From Zoroaster sp. YZ-2022 (lineage: Eukaryota; Echinodermata; Asteroidea; Forcipulatida; Zoroasteridae): a DNA stretch of 64,000 nt. Positions 1-10,056 of the stretch are shown here, one piece after another. How positions within the stretch are numbered: position 1 is the stretch's first letter; every line of letters begins with the position of its first letter. The DNA lies in NCBI GenBank assembly GCA_029582265.1, contig CM055827.1, positions 3,767,423 to 3,831,422 on the forward strand, read 5' to 3'. Made by a program: the position numbers and the translations under genes. The notes under the pieces were generated by a model, which was not told the origin of the DNA, ran no database searches, and saw only the letters and a program-made list of their open reading frames with translations.

Positions 1-59
1 CTTAGGAATGAGTGACACAACAATACAAATCCATGGTGAACGCGCACGCACCGCTCTGA

Positions 60-160
60 CTTTTCTTGCTAACCTGTGAAATACGCTTGTGCTTTAAGCA
101 AATTTTTCTGCTCTAGTTAGCACGAAAATTTGCTTACTGGTAAGCAGCGCTTTGAAATTG
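60..160. repeat. Fragment of a TGCTTA/TAAGCA word-rich element
   Basis: The stretch repeats TTGCTAA, TTTAAGCA, GTTAGCA, TTGCTTA and GGTAAGCA within 100 bases. The same words form the fuller copy at 39965-40308. It is only a fragment and no termini are visible. Confidence 0.35.
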
Positions 161-1033
161 GGCCATGGTTATAGAGAATGTACAGCATTGGTATTCGGTA
201 ATGAACACTCCTTTCAACCCTCTAGATTTCAAGAAATATATTCTAAAAATTGACCTGTGAAAGGTGCCAGACTTTTAGTCAAGTAATTTTTCACGAGTAC
301 GAGTACAAAAAAAATGTACTCGAGTGTAAGTGCTACAATTCTGATAGGTGCGTGTGTTTTTTGAGAAAAGGACAAAAAAACTTAACGGGATTTTTAAAAT
401 GTTTTGAAAGCGGCAACTTTTTGAAATTGGACAAAACAATTTTGTTTTTCTGTAATGAGTAAGATTAAATTTTTTTTGTTTGTTAATGTTTTGATGACTA
501 CAAGCCATTATGCCTTTGAGGAAGAACCTGCTAGGGTCGAAACGTAAGGCCAAAAAACCACTATTTTGCATTTTTGTTTTTATGGTTTACAGAAAGCGGC
601 AACTTTTTGAAATTGGACAAAACAATTCTTGTTTTCTGTAACAGTGTAAAAACACTTTATATTATGCTGATACTAACAATACACAATTTTTTGGTAATAA
701 TTTGTAAATTTTTCATAATCTGGTTATTATTACAAATGTTAAAGATTCTACCTTTTCTTTATTTCACCCTCAATTTTGTTTTTAATTGCTACATTTCTAT
801 TTTCTAAAAGGAAATGAAACACTCACAAATGAGATATTTTACAAAATAACTGATCAAACTTTCTTTTATTTTTATGAGAAATTCCTTCTTTCTAATTGTG
901 ACACTTTAAAAATATACCCCCCCTCCCCATTTTATTTTCGTTAGTTCCTTTAATCGACTTCATCAATATCCCTACGCCATTCTTTGTTATTTAAATGATC
1001 TTTTCGTCTGTTTTGCAATATTTTGGTTGACAG
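161..1033. other. STRAD intron sequence with a short direct duplication
   Basis: I see no coding exon here. A segment of about 50 bases containing AGCGGCAACTTTTTGAAATT occurs twice (about 408-461 and 591-641). The part near 190-240 resembles 40803-40860, so it is a dispersed repeat. The segment ends at the splice acceptor of the STRAD exon at 1034. Confidence 0.45.
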
Positions 1034-1710
1034 GCCCAGTGCGTCTGTATTACTGAACCACGCGTTCTTCAAGCAAGTCAAGAAACGAACCAGTGAGGCA
1101 CTGGTTCCCTTCTTCCAGTCTCTTACATCGTTAACGGAGTTGCAGGCTGAGGAAGGACACGGTAGGTCAAAGGTCAATCATTTGCTCCATGTATAGAGCT
1201 ATTCGCTGACCGCTGTATGCAGCCATTATTGCATACTTAAATGTGGGACGTTACTTCAAATTGTGTACACAATTGCGTACACACACAGTTTCTTCAAATT
1301 GTGTTTTGATGGCCGAGTCGTTAGAATGTGGGTTCGAATCCTGGCCGTGACCGTGGTAATTGTGGCCTCGAATAAGACACTTTACTGTTCAATACTTCTC
1401 TTCACCCAGGAGTATAAATGGGTACCGGTGAGGTTATTGTGTTTGATTGGCCCTGTAGCGCCAAAAGGTTGCACATAATGGGCTGTATACTCCCCAGGGA
1501 GCTGAGAAAGATGACAGGAATGATATTGGTCCAGTGACCAGGGGGAATAATGTAAAGCGCACTGGATCATTATGTGAAAAGCACTATTTAAGAATGAAAT
1601 ATTATTATTGTTATTATTTCATATTTTCAGGACCTGTAGAGGAGTCAGACAGTAACCTGGTGGAGAGGTTCCAGTGCATGGACATGGGTGAGAACTGGAT
1701 TTTTGATTAA
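1034..1710 (+). CDS. STRAD: STRAD pseudokinase, last two coding exons (5' part outside window)
   Basis: Joined coding parts are 1034-1161 and 1631-1710. The first follows an acceptor (TTGACAG), enters with one base to finish a codon, and reads PSASVLLNHAFFKQVKKR then TSEALVPFFQ. That is the RPSAS-LLNHxFFKQ-K+R-SEAL signature ending the kinase-like domain of STRADA/STRADB. It leaves in phase 1 at a GTAGGT donor. The second exon accepts that phase after TATTTTCAG, reads PVEESDSNLVERFQCMDMG, and ends ENWIFD then TAA. From family knowledge, STRAD is a catalytically inactive STE20-like protein that binds LKB1 and MO25, and its C-terminal Trp-Glu-Phe contacts MO25. Here the tail is Trp-Ile-Phe-Asp, a variant of that motif. 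An alternative donor (GTGAGA) at 1688 could extend the transcript to further exons, but the in-frame stop makes this the natural last exon. Upstream kinase exons lie before the window. Assignment to STRADA or STRADB is not possible. Confidence 0.82.
1300..1618 (+). mobile_element. tRNA-derived SINE, 5'-truncated, in the last STRAD intron
   Basis: It starts inside the tRNA-like head (GTTCGAATCC B-box at about 1333), continues through the shared SINE body (CTCCCCAGGGAGCTGAG) and ends in an ATT-rich tail. It is more diverged than the other copies. The tail runs to within about 10 bases of the acceptor of the final STRAD exon. Confidence 0.75.
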
Positions 1711-2037
1711 GGGCAGGTGTCAGATTAATAGGCGTTATTTCCTTTGGATATGTATCAAAGCGACAGGGTAGATAAACATTTGTTGAAAGTGGGGAGTTTT
1801 GGCCGGTTCATAATTCACGACGATGGGAAGCGAAATATGAAGTCAAAACCTGAGATTGGTGCGAATGATACGTAAAAGTTGAAACACATTTCAGTTTGTG
1901 TGAATCATTCGCTGTGAATTTATGACGTCAAATTTTGCTGCGCGTTTGCATGAAATATGAATTGGGCTTAAGGCGTTTTTTTAGTGAATACAAGTTGAAT
2001 ATTTTGTTTTGACAAATACTGATGAATTATCTAACTG

Positions 2038-2474
2038 TTAACCCTCCTATGACTGCAAGGGTCAAAATCAGTCAAAATGTACGTTGATATACTTGTAACC
2101 TGCCTGCATGTATATGATCAGATTTGGTTTCTCTATTTATGTCAATGCAAGGTTGCTGAAGAACCACCCTTCTGTGACTGGGTCAAAATCAGTCAAAATG
2201 TTGATATACTTGCCAAGGTATATCTAGTGCACTTACAAGTCAAACACTGTCAAACCTTACGTGTAGTTAGTACATTTACTGGTCAAAATGAGTTGACCGT
2301 TGTTGACTGGTAAAAGCATTGTCTTGTATTGTTCAGTGCGGTCAAAATGACAGTAAAAACCAGTCAAAAATGCCCCTGTGTGCACATTTGGGTCAACAGT
2401 CAAAACAGGCAGTTGACTGGTTTTGACCTCTGTGGCTACTTGCCACTAAAGTGCAGCTATAGTAGGAGGGTTGA
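2038..2474. mobile_element. MITE family 1 (TTAA-CCCTCCTA termini, GTCAA words), long form
   Basis: Starts TTAACCCTCCTA and ends TAGGAGGGTT, a terminal inverted repeat with TTAA at the left edge; the right TTAA has mutated to TTGA. Inside, GTCAA or its complement TTGAC occurs about 15 times in both orientations. Related copies are at 17331-17644, 25287-25605, 31705-32087 and 52375-52694. TTAA plus CCC termini suggests mobilisation by a piggyBac-type transposase (inference). Confidence 0.8.
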
Positions 2475-2880
2475 TGAAATAAACATTACATTTACAGTTA
2501 ATAGTAATCTGACATATTCTAAATGATGGAGAAAGTACCTAAATAACATATCCTTGAAAGGGACATTAAGTCTTTGAGTGAGTGACATGTAATGTCAAAG
2601 TATCAAATATACATGGATCATGTTCAGTATAACCCAAATGTTCGTTATAGTGGTGTTCATTATATCACACTTCCAAATTTGTAACCAATATTTAAGATTC
2701 ACACTTCAAAATTTAAACCACATTTAAGATTCACACTTAAGTCCCAGGACTTGAAATTGCCCCAATTTATTATAGCAGAACAGAAATATTACTTTAGCAG
2801 GAAAAATCTGCTGGACGTAAGCGTATTTCACAGGGAAGAAATTTGGCGTGGTGCGGGGTGTGTCATTTGCTAGCAGTAAC
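2475..2880. other. No gene seen; diffuse AT-rich DNA
   Basis: No exon-like segment is visible. A weak fragment of the TGCTAAGC-type element (AGCAGAA, TTAGCAGG, GTAAGCG) lies near 2770-2835. Confidence 0.4.
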
Positions 2881-3172
2881 CACTGATCTCTATACTAACT
2901 GGATAGGAGATCGCGCCGATTGGCTGAAGCTCGTTGTTTGCCATCTGTGTTCCCCCAAGAAAGAAGACGCATGCGTGATGGCCGGACTGGTTTACTGCTA
3001 CCCGACCGATGACAATGCCGAGTGCTGCTGAACCAGTTGTTATTATTGTCTGTATGCTAACATGACATTTGACTCTTGACCTTTTGGGGGAACCAACATG
3101 GCGGCCGGTTACTTCAACTTTTTATAGGCCAATCAGCGCCCATCTCCTATCCAGTTAGTATAGAGATCAGTG
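2881..3172. mobile_element. MITE with about 48-bp inverted repeats and 8-bp target duplication
   Basis: Left end CACTGATCTCTATACTAACT is mirrored by the right end, which finishes GATCAGTG. The repeats continue inwards to the CCGATTGG / CCAATCAG segments. Flanks are GCAGTAAC on the left and ACAGTAAC on the right, an 8-bp duplication with one mismatch, as for hAT or Merlin elements. The GC-richer centre has no recognisable coding. Confidence 0.8.
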
Positions 3173-3481
3173 ACAGTAACAGTTGGCAAGTAAGCGAGAC
3201 TTTTTCTATGCTTAATGGTTAGCGGTGCTATAAAATTAACAAATGTTGAGTTGGCACAAAACATTACTCATTAGTGAATATTTTTCCTTTGTTGGGGGGG
3301 GGGGGGAGGGGTGATAATAATGGAAATTGAAAGAAAACTTGGGGAACCCTCATTTTGCCAAATTTTGCAAAAAGATACGGAACAACAATTACATTGCACT
3401 GAAAATAATTTGAAATATGAAACGGTAAAATGCCAGCATTTATTCCACTGGTTGAAACAAGATGTAAACATGAAATATTAG

Positions 3482-3562
3482 AAGTGCTGGGGAGGTTAAC
3501 CAGTTAATTGACTGAAACAGTACTGACCGTTTCTAAATGTGCTAACCGGCTAACCAAAACCA

Positions 3563-3596
<34 letters not shown>

Positions 3597-3846
3597 ACCC
3601 AACAATTTTGGAAGAATTTGCCACCCATTTGGTTGTTCTAGACTTTCTCTTTTGCCGCATTGGTTCTCAAACAATCATTGCGGGAAGTTTATTGATGCTT
3701 TTTGATTGAATATTTATACACATTGTTCCATTTGCCGGCTATCTAGTTTGTGTGGCTGTCGGATGCAGACTTTCAGTTGACTGGTTAACCGATCGTGAAA
3801 GTTTTGGTTAAACGGTTAACTAACTAACCGGTAACTCCCAGCACTA
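3482..3846. mobile_element. hAT-like MITE rich in GGTTAAC words
   Basis: Termini AAGTGCTGGG and CCCAGCACTA form an inverted repeat. The flanks AATATTAG (3474-3481) and GATATTAG (3847-3854) are a 7/8 match, fitting the 8-bp duplication of hAT transposons. Near both ends the word GTTAAC / CTAACC is repeated many times. A poly(A) run (about 3570-3594) sits in the interior. Confidence 0.75.
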
Positions 3847-3944
3847 GATATTAGTAGCAGTTTCCCTATTGATCATAGTGTACATATGTTTGATAGTTTA
3901 AAGTTGTATATGTTTATCCACTTCATTGAGTCAAGTAGACTACA

Positions 3945-4210
3945 TGGGGACCGTACTCAAGTTCCCTCAGCCTTATGTTCCCTCAGCCCTACAATGTATG
4001 TTCCCTCATCCCAAAATAGACCCTATGTTCCCTCAGCCCTATGTTCCCTCATCCCAACATATGGTCTATTTTGGGATGAGGAACATAGGGTTGAGGGAAC
4101 ATAGGGTTGAGGGAACATAGGGCCTAATTTGGATTTTAAAAAAATGTTAGGCATTGAGGGAACATAGGGCTGAGGGAACATAGGGCTGAGGGAACATAGG
4201 CATGACCCCA
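3945..4210. mobile_element. Palindromic element built from GTTCCCTCA words
   Basis: TGGGG at the left end and CCCCA at the right end are flanked by CTACA on both sides. The left half repeats ATGTTCCCTCAGCCCTA and the right half repeats its complement, so the whole element folds back. About a dozen copies of GTTCCCTCA / TGAGGGAAC are present. The open frames across it are by-products of the word repeats. Confidence 0.72.
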
Positions 4211-4330
4211 CTACATGTACGTATGTGTATTATTAATGTGTGAGGATGTACACTAAGTGTAGCCTCACTTTGCTTGATTATAAACAGCACTTCTGCTACC
4301 AGTACAGTAGTAAATTATATCAATAAGTGA

Positions 4331-4712
4331 ATTACATCTGGCTTGGACATTTTCTCCTGTTGTATTTTTTTTCTTCATATAGCGCCCTCGCTTGTTTTGT
4401 AATTTTCTAGTACGCTCATGATTTCCATAATTACATCTGGCTTGGACTGTTATATATATTTTTTTTTCATATAGCGCCCTCACTTGTTTTGTAATTCTCT
4501 AGTATGCTCATGATTTCCATAATTACGTCTGGCTTGGACATTTTCTCCTGTTGTATTTTTTTTTTCATATAGCACCCTCACTTGTTTTGTAATTTTCTAG
4601 TACGCTCATGATTTCCATAATTACATCTGGCTTGGACTGTTATATTTGGGTTTTTTCATATAGTGCCCTCACTTGTTTTGTAATTCTCTAGTATGCTCAT
4701 GATTTCCATAAT
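4331..4712. repeat. Tandem repeat with dimeric higher-order structure (about 95-bp units)
   Basis: Four units start near 4331, 4430, 4522 and 4620 at ATTACATCTGGCTTGGA. Units 1 and 3 share TTTTCTCCTGTTG and TAGTACGCTC. Units 2 and 4 share CTGTTATAT and TAGTATGCTC. The order A-B-A-B shows a dimer of about 191 bp duplicated once. Confidence 0.8.
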
Positions 4713-5377
4713 ATTGGTTCAATATTGCACAATAAGTTGGTAATTTTTTCAGCATTTGATATTCCAAAATTCTTGAAACTCACAATGGTGTAATGTGCGC
4801 AGTAATTCAAATTAATGTACCCACATAAAACGGCACTGAGTGAGCAACACAGATCCTGCAGATAGGCAAGACTATTCTGATGGCATTGTGTGACTTGACT
4901 TAAGGTCATGCTGAAAGTCCATCATTGGCAGTCTTCCAAGAAGTTGTCGCCACTTCACATGGTCAGAGAATAGTCAGGAGGCCTGTGTTGCAGACGGAGT
5001 TGACAATAAGCGGTGTTCCAGGTGGGCAGAACAATCTTACCCGTTTGGGGTTGAAACCGTCGACGCGCCATCTGGGGGAATCCTTGTGAGATGAGACGAG
5101 CAAATGAAGTCTCCCGATATTGAAGTGATGATACTGTCTGCTATTTAATCTTATTTGGTCATGTTTCTTTCAAGGAATGAAAGTTTGCACGGTCTTTACC
5201 ATGGTAACCATTGCACTTGAGTGGATCAATGACCTGACAATAACATTGCTCGCTTAGATAGCGCCCTCTTTCAGCCATGGCCTGAGCAAATTATTGTTTG
5301 ACTTATTTTGAAACTGTTGACTGATTATTTTGTGTGTGTGTGTGTGTACTTAACATGGACTCAGCCTGAGTTCTTGA
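4713..5377. other. No gene assigned; one unassigned minus-strand open frame
   Basis: On the minus strand, about 5129-4965 is open for some 55 codons and contains SQGFPQMARRRFQPQTG followed by a GTAAGATT donor-like site. It has somewhat higher GC than its surroundings. I do not recognise it and cannot find a convincing acceptor. A GT microsatellite lies near 5331-5348. Confidence 0.25.
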
Positions 5378-5480
5378 TTCCTTTTGTCTAAATCTAAGTC
5401 TTTCATATTTAAATCCAAGTCAATAAAAGTTGTACTCAAATCAAGACTTGAGTTCAAGTCAAGACTTGAGTACTACAACA
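5378..5480. mobile_element. Fragment of a CAAGTC-word element
   Basis: AAGTC and GACTT words recur (ATCAAGACTTGAG, TCAAGTCAAGACTTGAG) and the segment ends TTGAGTACTACAACA, which looks like a transposon terminus. The left end is missing. Confidence 0.4.
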
Positions 5481-5538
5481 GCCATACACAATAAATATAT
5501 TTTGTTCATGTTTGTTTATCAATTGAATTACTATAGTT

Positions 5539-6105
5539 CAGTTTGGTTCAGTATAACTCAGCTCAGTTTGGTTCAGTATAACTCAGTTCAGTTTGGTTCA
5601 GTATAACTCAGCTCAGTTTGGTTCAGTATAACTCAGTTCAGTTTGGTTCAGTATAACTCAGTTCAGTTCAGTTCTGTGAAGTTCTTATTACTTGACTTAC
5701 TATAGTTCAGTTTGGTTCCTTTAATAGTTTAGTTTGGTTCAGTTAAGTTCAGTACAACTCGATTCAGTTCATTTCAGTTCTTCTCACTTGACTTACATGT
5801 ACTACTGTTTGGTTCAGGTCTGTTCACCTTGGTTCCGTTTAGTTTAGTTTGGTTCAGTTCAGGTCAGTACAGCTCGATTCAGTGCAGTTCCCGAAACTGG
5901 ATTCAGTTCAGTTTTCATCACTTCACTCCAGTTCAGTTCAGTTTGGTTCAGTTTAGTTTATTTCAGTTCACTTTAGTTTAGTTCAACTCTATTAAGTTCA
6001 ATTAAGATCCAATTCGGTTCTCTTTAGTTTGGTTCAGTCCACGTCAGTTAATTTAAGTTCCTGTTCAGTTCAGTGTAGTTTAATTAATTTAGTTTAGTTT
6101 ATTGG
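5539..6105 (+). repeat. GTTCAGTTTGG satellite, 25-bp units decaying into TTCAGTT-rich DNA
   Basis: Near-perfect 25-bp units (CAGTTTGGTTCAGTATAACT...) start at 5539, 5564 and 5589 and continue to about 5660. They then pass into a longer degenerate stretch of GTTCAGTT / GTTTAGTT words. All words have the same orientation, unlike the palindromic MITEs. Confidence 0.8.
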
Positions 6106-6462
6106 TATTTCCATATGTTCTGATGATTGCTTCTGTAATTTTGTCTTTAGTCTTTGAGGGAGTTGCTAGCTTGGTCTAGATAAACCTCATCCCTAATGGT
6201 ACTTTAAAATGTTCTTATAACTTCATAAACCCTTGTGATTTCAAACCAGACAAAAAGTTATTTAATAATTTGTACTGACTGCAAAATTCCCATTAGGACT
6301 ATAAGCACCAGTGTTTGACTCTTGAGGCACTTTACATTCAACTTAACTACAAGCTCAGTTTTCAGCTTCAGGCAAATCTGTCCATTAAAATCGCTCTGAT
6401 TCGTGCTTTTGAGTTCAATTTCATGTCTCTGATAACAGTACCATAGAAGAAACATTAGTAAA

Positions 6463-6686
6463 TTAAAGTGATATATTGTCACGATCAACAAGGCATGGAA
6501 TCAGAATGCTAGTTTTAGATTAACTCAGTGACTGAAAATAATACTCCACATGATAAGGTCATATTACCATTGCTGCTGCATAAATGAGCCAGTAATTTTC
6601 AGTCACTGTGTTCATCTTAAACTAGGACATCAATTCCATGCCCTGTTGACAGTCTGCTCTGATCGTGACGATACTGTTCCCTTTAA
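6463..6686. mobile_element. MITE family 6 (TTAAAGGGACAGT termini), reference copy
   Basis: A 224-bp TTAA-flanked element. The complement of TTAAAGGGAACAGTATCGTC is at the right end, and a diverged version (TTAAAGTGATATATTGTCAC) at the left. The interior holds the paired segments GGCATGGAAT / ATTCCATGCC and CAGTGACTGAAAAT / ATTTTCAGTCACTG. Other copies are at 29832-30334, 36871-36990, 49479-49560 and 54845-58968, the first and last split by retroelements. Confidence 0.78.
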
Positions 6687-7875
6687 AGCGGGGCTCAATA
6701 AAAGCAAATAATAATAATTTAACTTTCCACATTTTGAGAGAGGTTATGTCATGGTAACTAAACAACATACCGTAGTGTGCCCAGAAGAAGGGCGTAACGA
6801 AAGTGTGACCGGCAAAAGGTCGTAAGCAATTAATGTGCAAAATTGTGTTTCAAGAAAACTGAGTGTGAAAGATTGGTCATTTTTCTGCCATTTATGAGTC
6901 ATTGTAGGAAAGTTAAATTCCGCATGGGAATGGAAAAACATCTCTTGGGAGTAATTCTAGCAACAAATATATAACAGTTATGCCCTACTTTTTTTTTTTT
7001 TTTTACAAAGGAGTCATTTTATTGCTTATGACTTTCTGCTGGGACAAAATGTTGTACTTTGTGTGCTCAAAAGATGACAAAATGATACGTTTTATCACTA
7101 AACTCATGGTAAATTATATAGTTGTATAATCGCTTTCTCTCAGCAGCCCCTTTGGGGGAAAACAAGCAGCCCTCGTACGTTTAAAAATCCTTGCAAAGTC
7201 CCCCCCCCCCCTTCAGTGGACAAAATCACCAAAGGGATTTGTTCGTAAAAAAACTTTATAAATATAGATGCTGTTGTAGATGTAAATGTAAGAGAGGTCC
7301 TTTTCTAAATTCCAGACAAAAGAGGTTCAGACTAAATGACCGATTACAATATTTTACCTTTTGTTGAGATTATCAACCTTATGTCTGACAATAAAACCTC
7401 TCTTAAAAGGGAGTAAAGGTAATTTATTCATATTTGCTTATAGCCCTCCCCCCTTTAATAGCAAGATTCTCGTTTATTCTTTCTGAGCTAATGTTTCCCA
7501 GCTGGCTGACCATAATTCATGCTATAAAACCACAATTTCCGTCAGAAAGTATTTTACAAGTAGGTAAGTAGGTTAATGGAAACATTGGACAACCTGATTT
7601 TTTTTTCAAATTATTTTTTCATGGTGGTTAATGTGTGATTCTGCAAGTGTATCTTGAGTACCGGAAGTCTATTACTTACATGTACATGAAGTGTGCCACT
7701 TGTGTACTATCCTAGTCCATGGCACAATGGATTTGGGCCATTCATGATGTTTTGTTCCACAAACTGACGCACAAGGTCTCAAAAAGAAGCAGCGCAGTCT
7801 GGGAGACTAATGGCATGTGAGAGAATTATTTCTCACGTACGCACCATTGTTCGTGTTTGTGCTTTCTCCCCACAG
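6687..7875. other. No gene or clear element
   Basis: Mixed AT-rich DNA with a poly(T) run near 6990-7004 and a poly(C) run near 7201. No splice-site-bounded open segment or terminal inverted repeat stood out. Confidence 0.4.
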
Positions 7876-8040
7876 GTGTGGTTCGCCCACGTCTACTTTC
7901 GCGTGGAAGCGCCTATCCCATAATGTCCCATGGCAGGCCGGGCAGGGGGACCAAAACTCGTAACCAAGCTTGTTGTGCGTGCGCGCATTTGGAGTGCAAT
8001 GCCTGGTATGGATTACAGCAGGCTGGCATACCTCATGTAG
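7876..8040 (+). CDS. Candidate internal exon, 165 bp, product unknown
   Basis: A good acceptor (pyrimidine tract then CCCCACAG) precedes 7876 and a GTAACA donor follows 8040. The segment is GC- and CpG-richer than the surrounding AT-rich DNA. Read in phase 1 it is fully open and leaves in phase 1; the peptide includes MSHGRPGRGTKTRNQ and HLECNAWYGLQQAG. The phase-0 frame (VWFAHVYFRVEAPIP) meets a stop. The next splice-bounded candidate on this strand (15692-15714) accepts phase 1. I do not recognise a family. It could also be a CpG-rich non-coding exon. Confidence 0.3.
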
Positions 8041-9029
8041 GTAACAGATTTTCCTTATTAATGACTGGCGGGGTTGGTGGTGTTGGATAATTTTCTTCTA
8101 GATTATTTACATGTATTTATCAATTAAGTTATGTGTTTATTTTTGTGATGGATTAATAGTTTTTATTCCTTTGTTTGATTGCTTGTTTGATGTATTTATT
8201 TGGTTGGTTCAGGTTATTTTATTTAATTTTTATTTTTTATTAATGTATTGACTTTTTTATATAATTTTTTTTGTTTTTTGGGGGGAAGGGGGGGTTTTGT
8301 TTTCTTTGTTTGGTTGTTTGGATTGGGGTGGGGGAGGGGATGGGTGGACCAGGTGGAGTGGGGTTGTACCATACATGATGGTTATTTAGAGAGTGTTAAT
8401 TAAGTATGTCGTTTGATATAGAAATTGTTTGGGTTATTTTGTATAACTGGTCCTTGAAGCAGAATGTTAGTGGGGTTTAAAGATGGTGTAATTACCTGAG
8501 GAAATGCATCTGTCTTTAACTTTGTTGGGGGCGCTGGTGATTAGTGGGTATCAATCTTGAGGAACGTGTGGGGTGGATGGGGGGCGTGTGCTGGTTGGGA
8601 GGGGCGGGGCTGATGATTGAGGGAGTGTATCTGCCTGGAGGAATTGGATGTTTCATGCTGTATGACACGAATAATGCATCATGTCTATGGAATGACTTCT
8701 GCAACGACGCCCCCAGATTGTGTTTGAAGCTTCTTGTTATCGTAGATGTGGGAGGGACCGGTGATTTCTACAATTTGATCTGGATATATCTCGGTGATGG
8801 TCAAAACATGCGTCAAAAGGAGTCAAAGGCGCCATAAGACCAGTTGGTGAGTAGGAACATTTCTATATAATTTTATTTTGTAAGGAAGGTTTACGGTTGC
8901 ACCATGATTGTAAATTCTCTGATGAGTTCAATTTACACAGGACGACCATGAACCTTCGTTAGATTATGTACATGTAGTGTATTATATTTTATTATACTGT
9001 GGTGTTATTTTTGCAAAGTGGCATGAGTG
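8041..9029. other. No gene assigned; G/T-rich stretch
   Basis: The + strand is strongly G- and T-rich from about 8100 to 8640. An open frame at 8544-8837 is mostly glycine and tryptophan from this bias and has no recognisable domain. Confidence 0.4.
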
Positions 9030-9105
9030 TTATTTGGTTGACGGATACCGGCGCTATATAAATTTACATTATTATATTATATTATATTATTATACTTTCA
9101 GCATA
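9030..9105 (+). mobile_element. Retroposon 3' tail (GGCGCTATATAAAT plus ATT-rich end)
   Basis: ACGGATACCGGCGCTATATA is followed by AATTTACATTATTATATT. It resembles the 3' tails of the SINEs and LINE elsewhere in the window but belongs to another subfamily. The body cannot be traced upstream. Confidence 0.45.
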
Positions 9106-10056
9106 CACTTTTGGTAAAACGTCTGTAAATGCATCCATACTTAATAAGAATGAAAAGATAAAACTAAAATGTAAACAGTTTCAGCTTATTTAATTGTGTC
9201 GTTAACGAAAAATTAAAGCATTTAGACTATTCATTTATGGTTTGTATTCATTTTTGTATTCATTTTTGGTTTTGGACGACAGTAGGCTTGGTATTTTCTG
9301 TTTCAATTTGCGAAACATGTACACATTTTGACATAAAAACCACTATACTAGCCTTGGACTAGTGTTAATTAGTGTTAACTAATGTTAGTGTTAATTTCGA
9401 CCCCTGCAAAGTTATATTTGTGATGCGATCTGGGAAAACCCATCGGATGTCGGCGAACTTGTTTTGAACATAATGGCAAAATAGTCCCCCAATTTTTTTT
9501 AGCAATTTGAGTTTTTGTTACCATTTTAATTGTTAATCTAAATTATCATTCTTGAAAATATTAAATAAAAATTCCATCATTTTATATGTAAAAACATAGT
9601 TTTATGATGACAGATAATTAAAAAGCCATCTTTGTTTTTCGTTTCCGCATTTTGTTTAAGGACAGCGGCGGCTATAACTTCCCGAGAGCATAACTCAAGT
9701 ATAGACAACCTAGAATCATGAATTAAACAGTTTTGAAAACAGCACAGTGTCCTCGTTAATTTGATGTATATAACACAAAAATGACAAATTTCACCATGTG
9801 AAGGGTTTTCCCAATTAATTTTTTTTTTTTTTTTAATTTAATTTAAAAAAAAACAAAAAAACCTAGACCTGTTTTTGTTTTGTTCTTATTTACTCTTCCT
9901 CCATTGTTCTCTAAGTACTATTCCCTTTGTCTCTGTTTTCCTGTTTGTGTTTGTCATTTGGATTTGATGTTTTTGCTTTTTTTTAAATCTCTTAATTGTG
10001 TTTATCTGTATGATAGCAACTAATGATATCTTGTCCATGATTATACAAAGTCTTAT
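9106..10056. other. No gene; AT-rich flank of the minisatellite
   Basis: AT-rich DNA with a GTGTTAATTA mini-repeat near 9360-9400 and a poly(T)/poly(A) region near 9818-9860. Nothing exon-like was seen. Confidence 0.4.

Noticed and set aside
3886..4211. Frames with VPSALCSL / MFPQPYVPS repeats on both strands
   Set aside because: They are translations of the palindromic GTTCCCTCA element.
1688..8040. Joining STRAD exon 1631-1687 (alternative GTGAGA donor) to 7876-8040
   Set aside because: Phases would match, but the exon runs naturally to ENWIFD and a stop, which aligns with the end of known STRAD proteins. The longer form is less likely.
8544..8837. 97-codon frame with a CLWNDFCND segment resembling a C-type lectin end
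   Set aside because: Most of the frame is glycine/tryptophan from G/T-rich DNA, the match is too short, and lectin cysteine spacing is missing.
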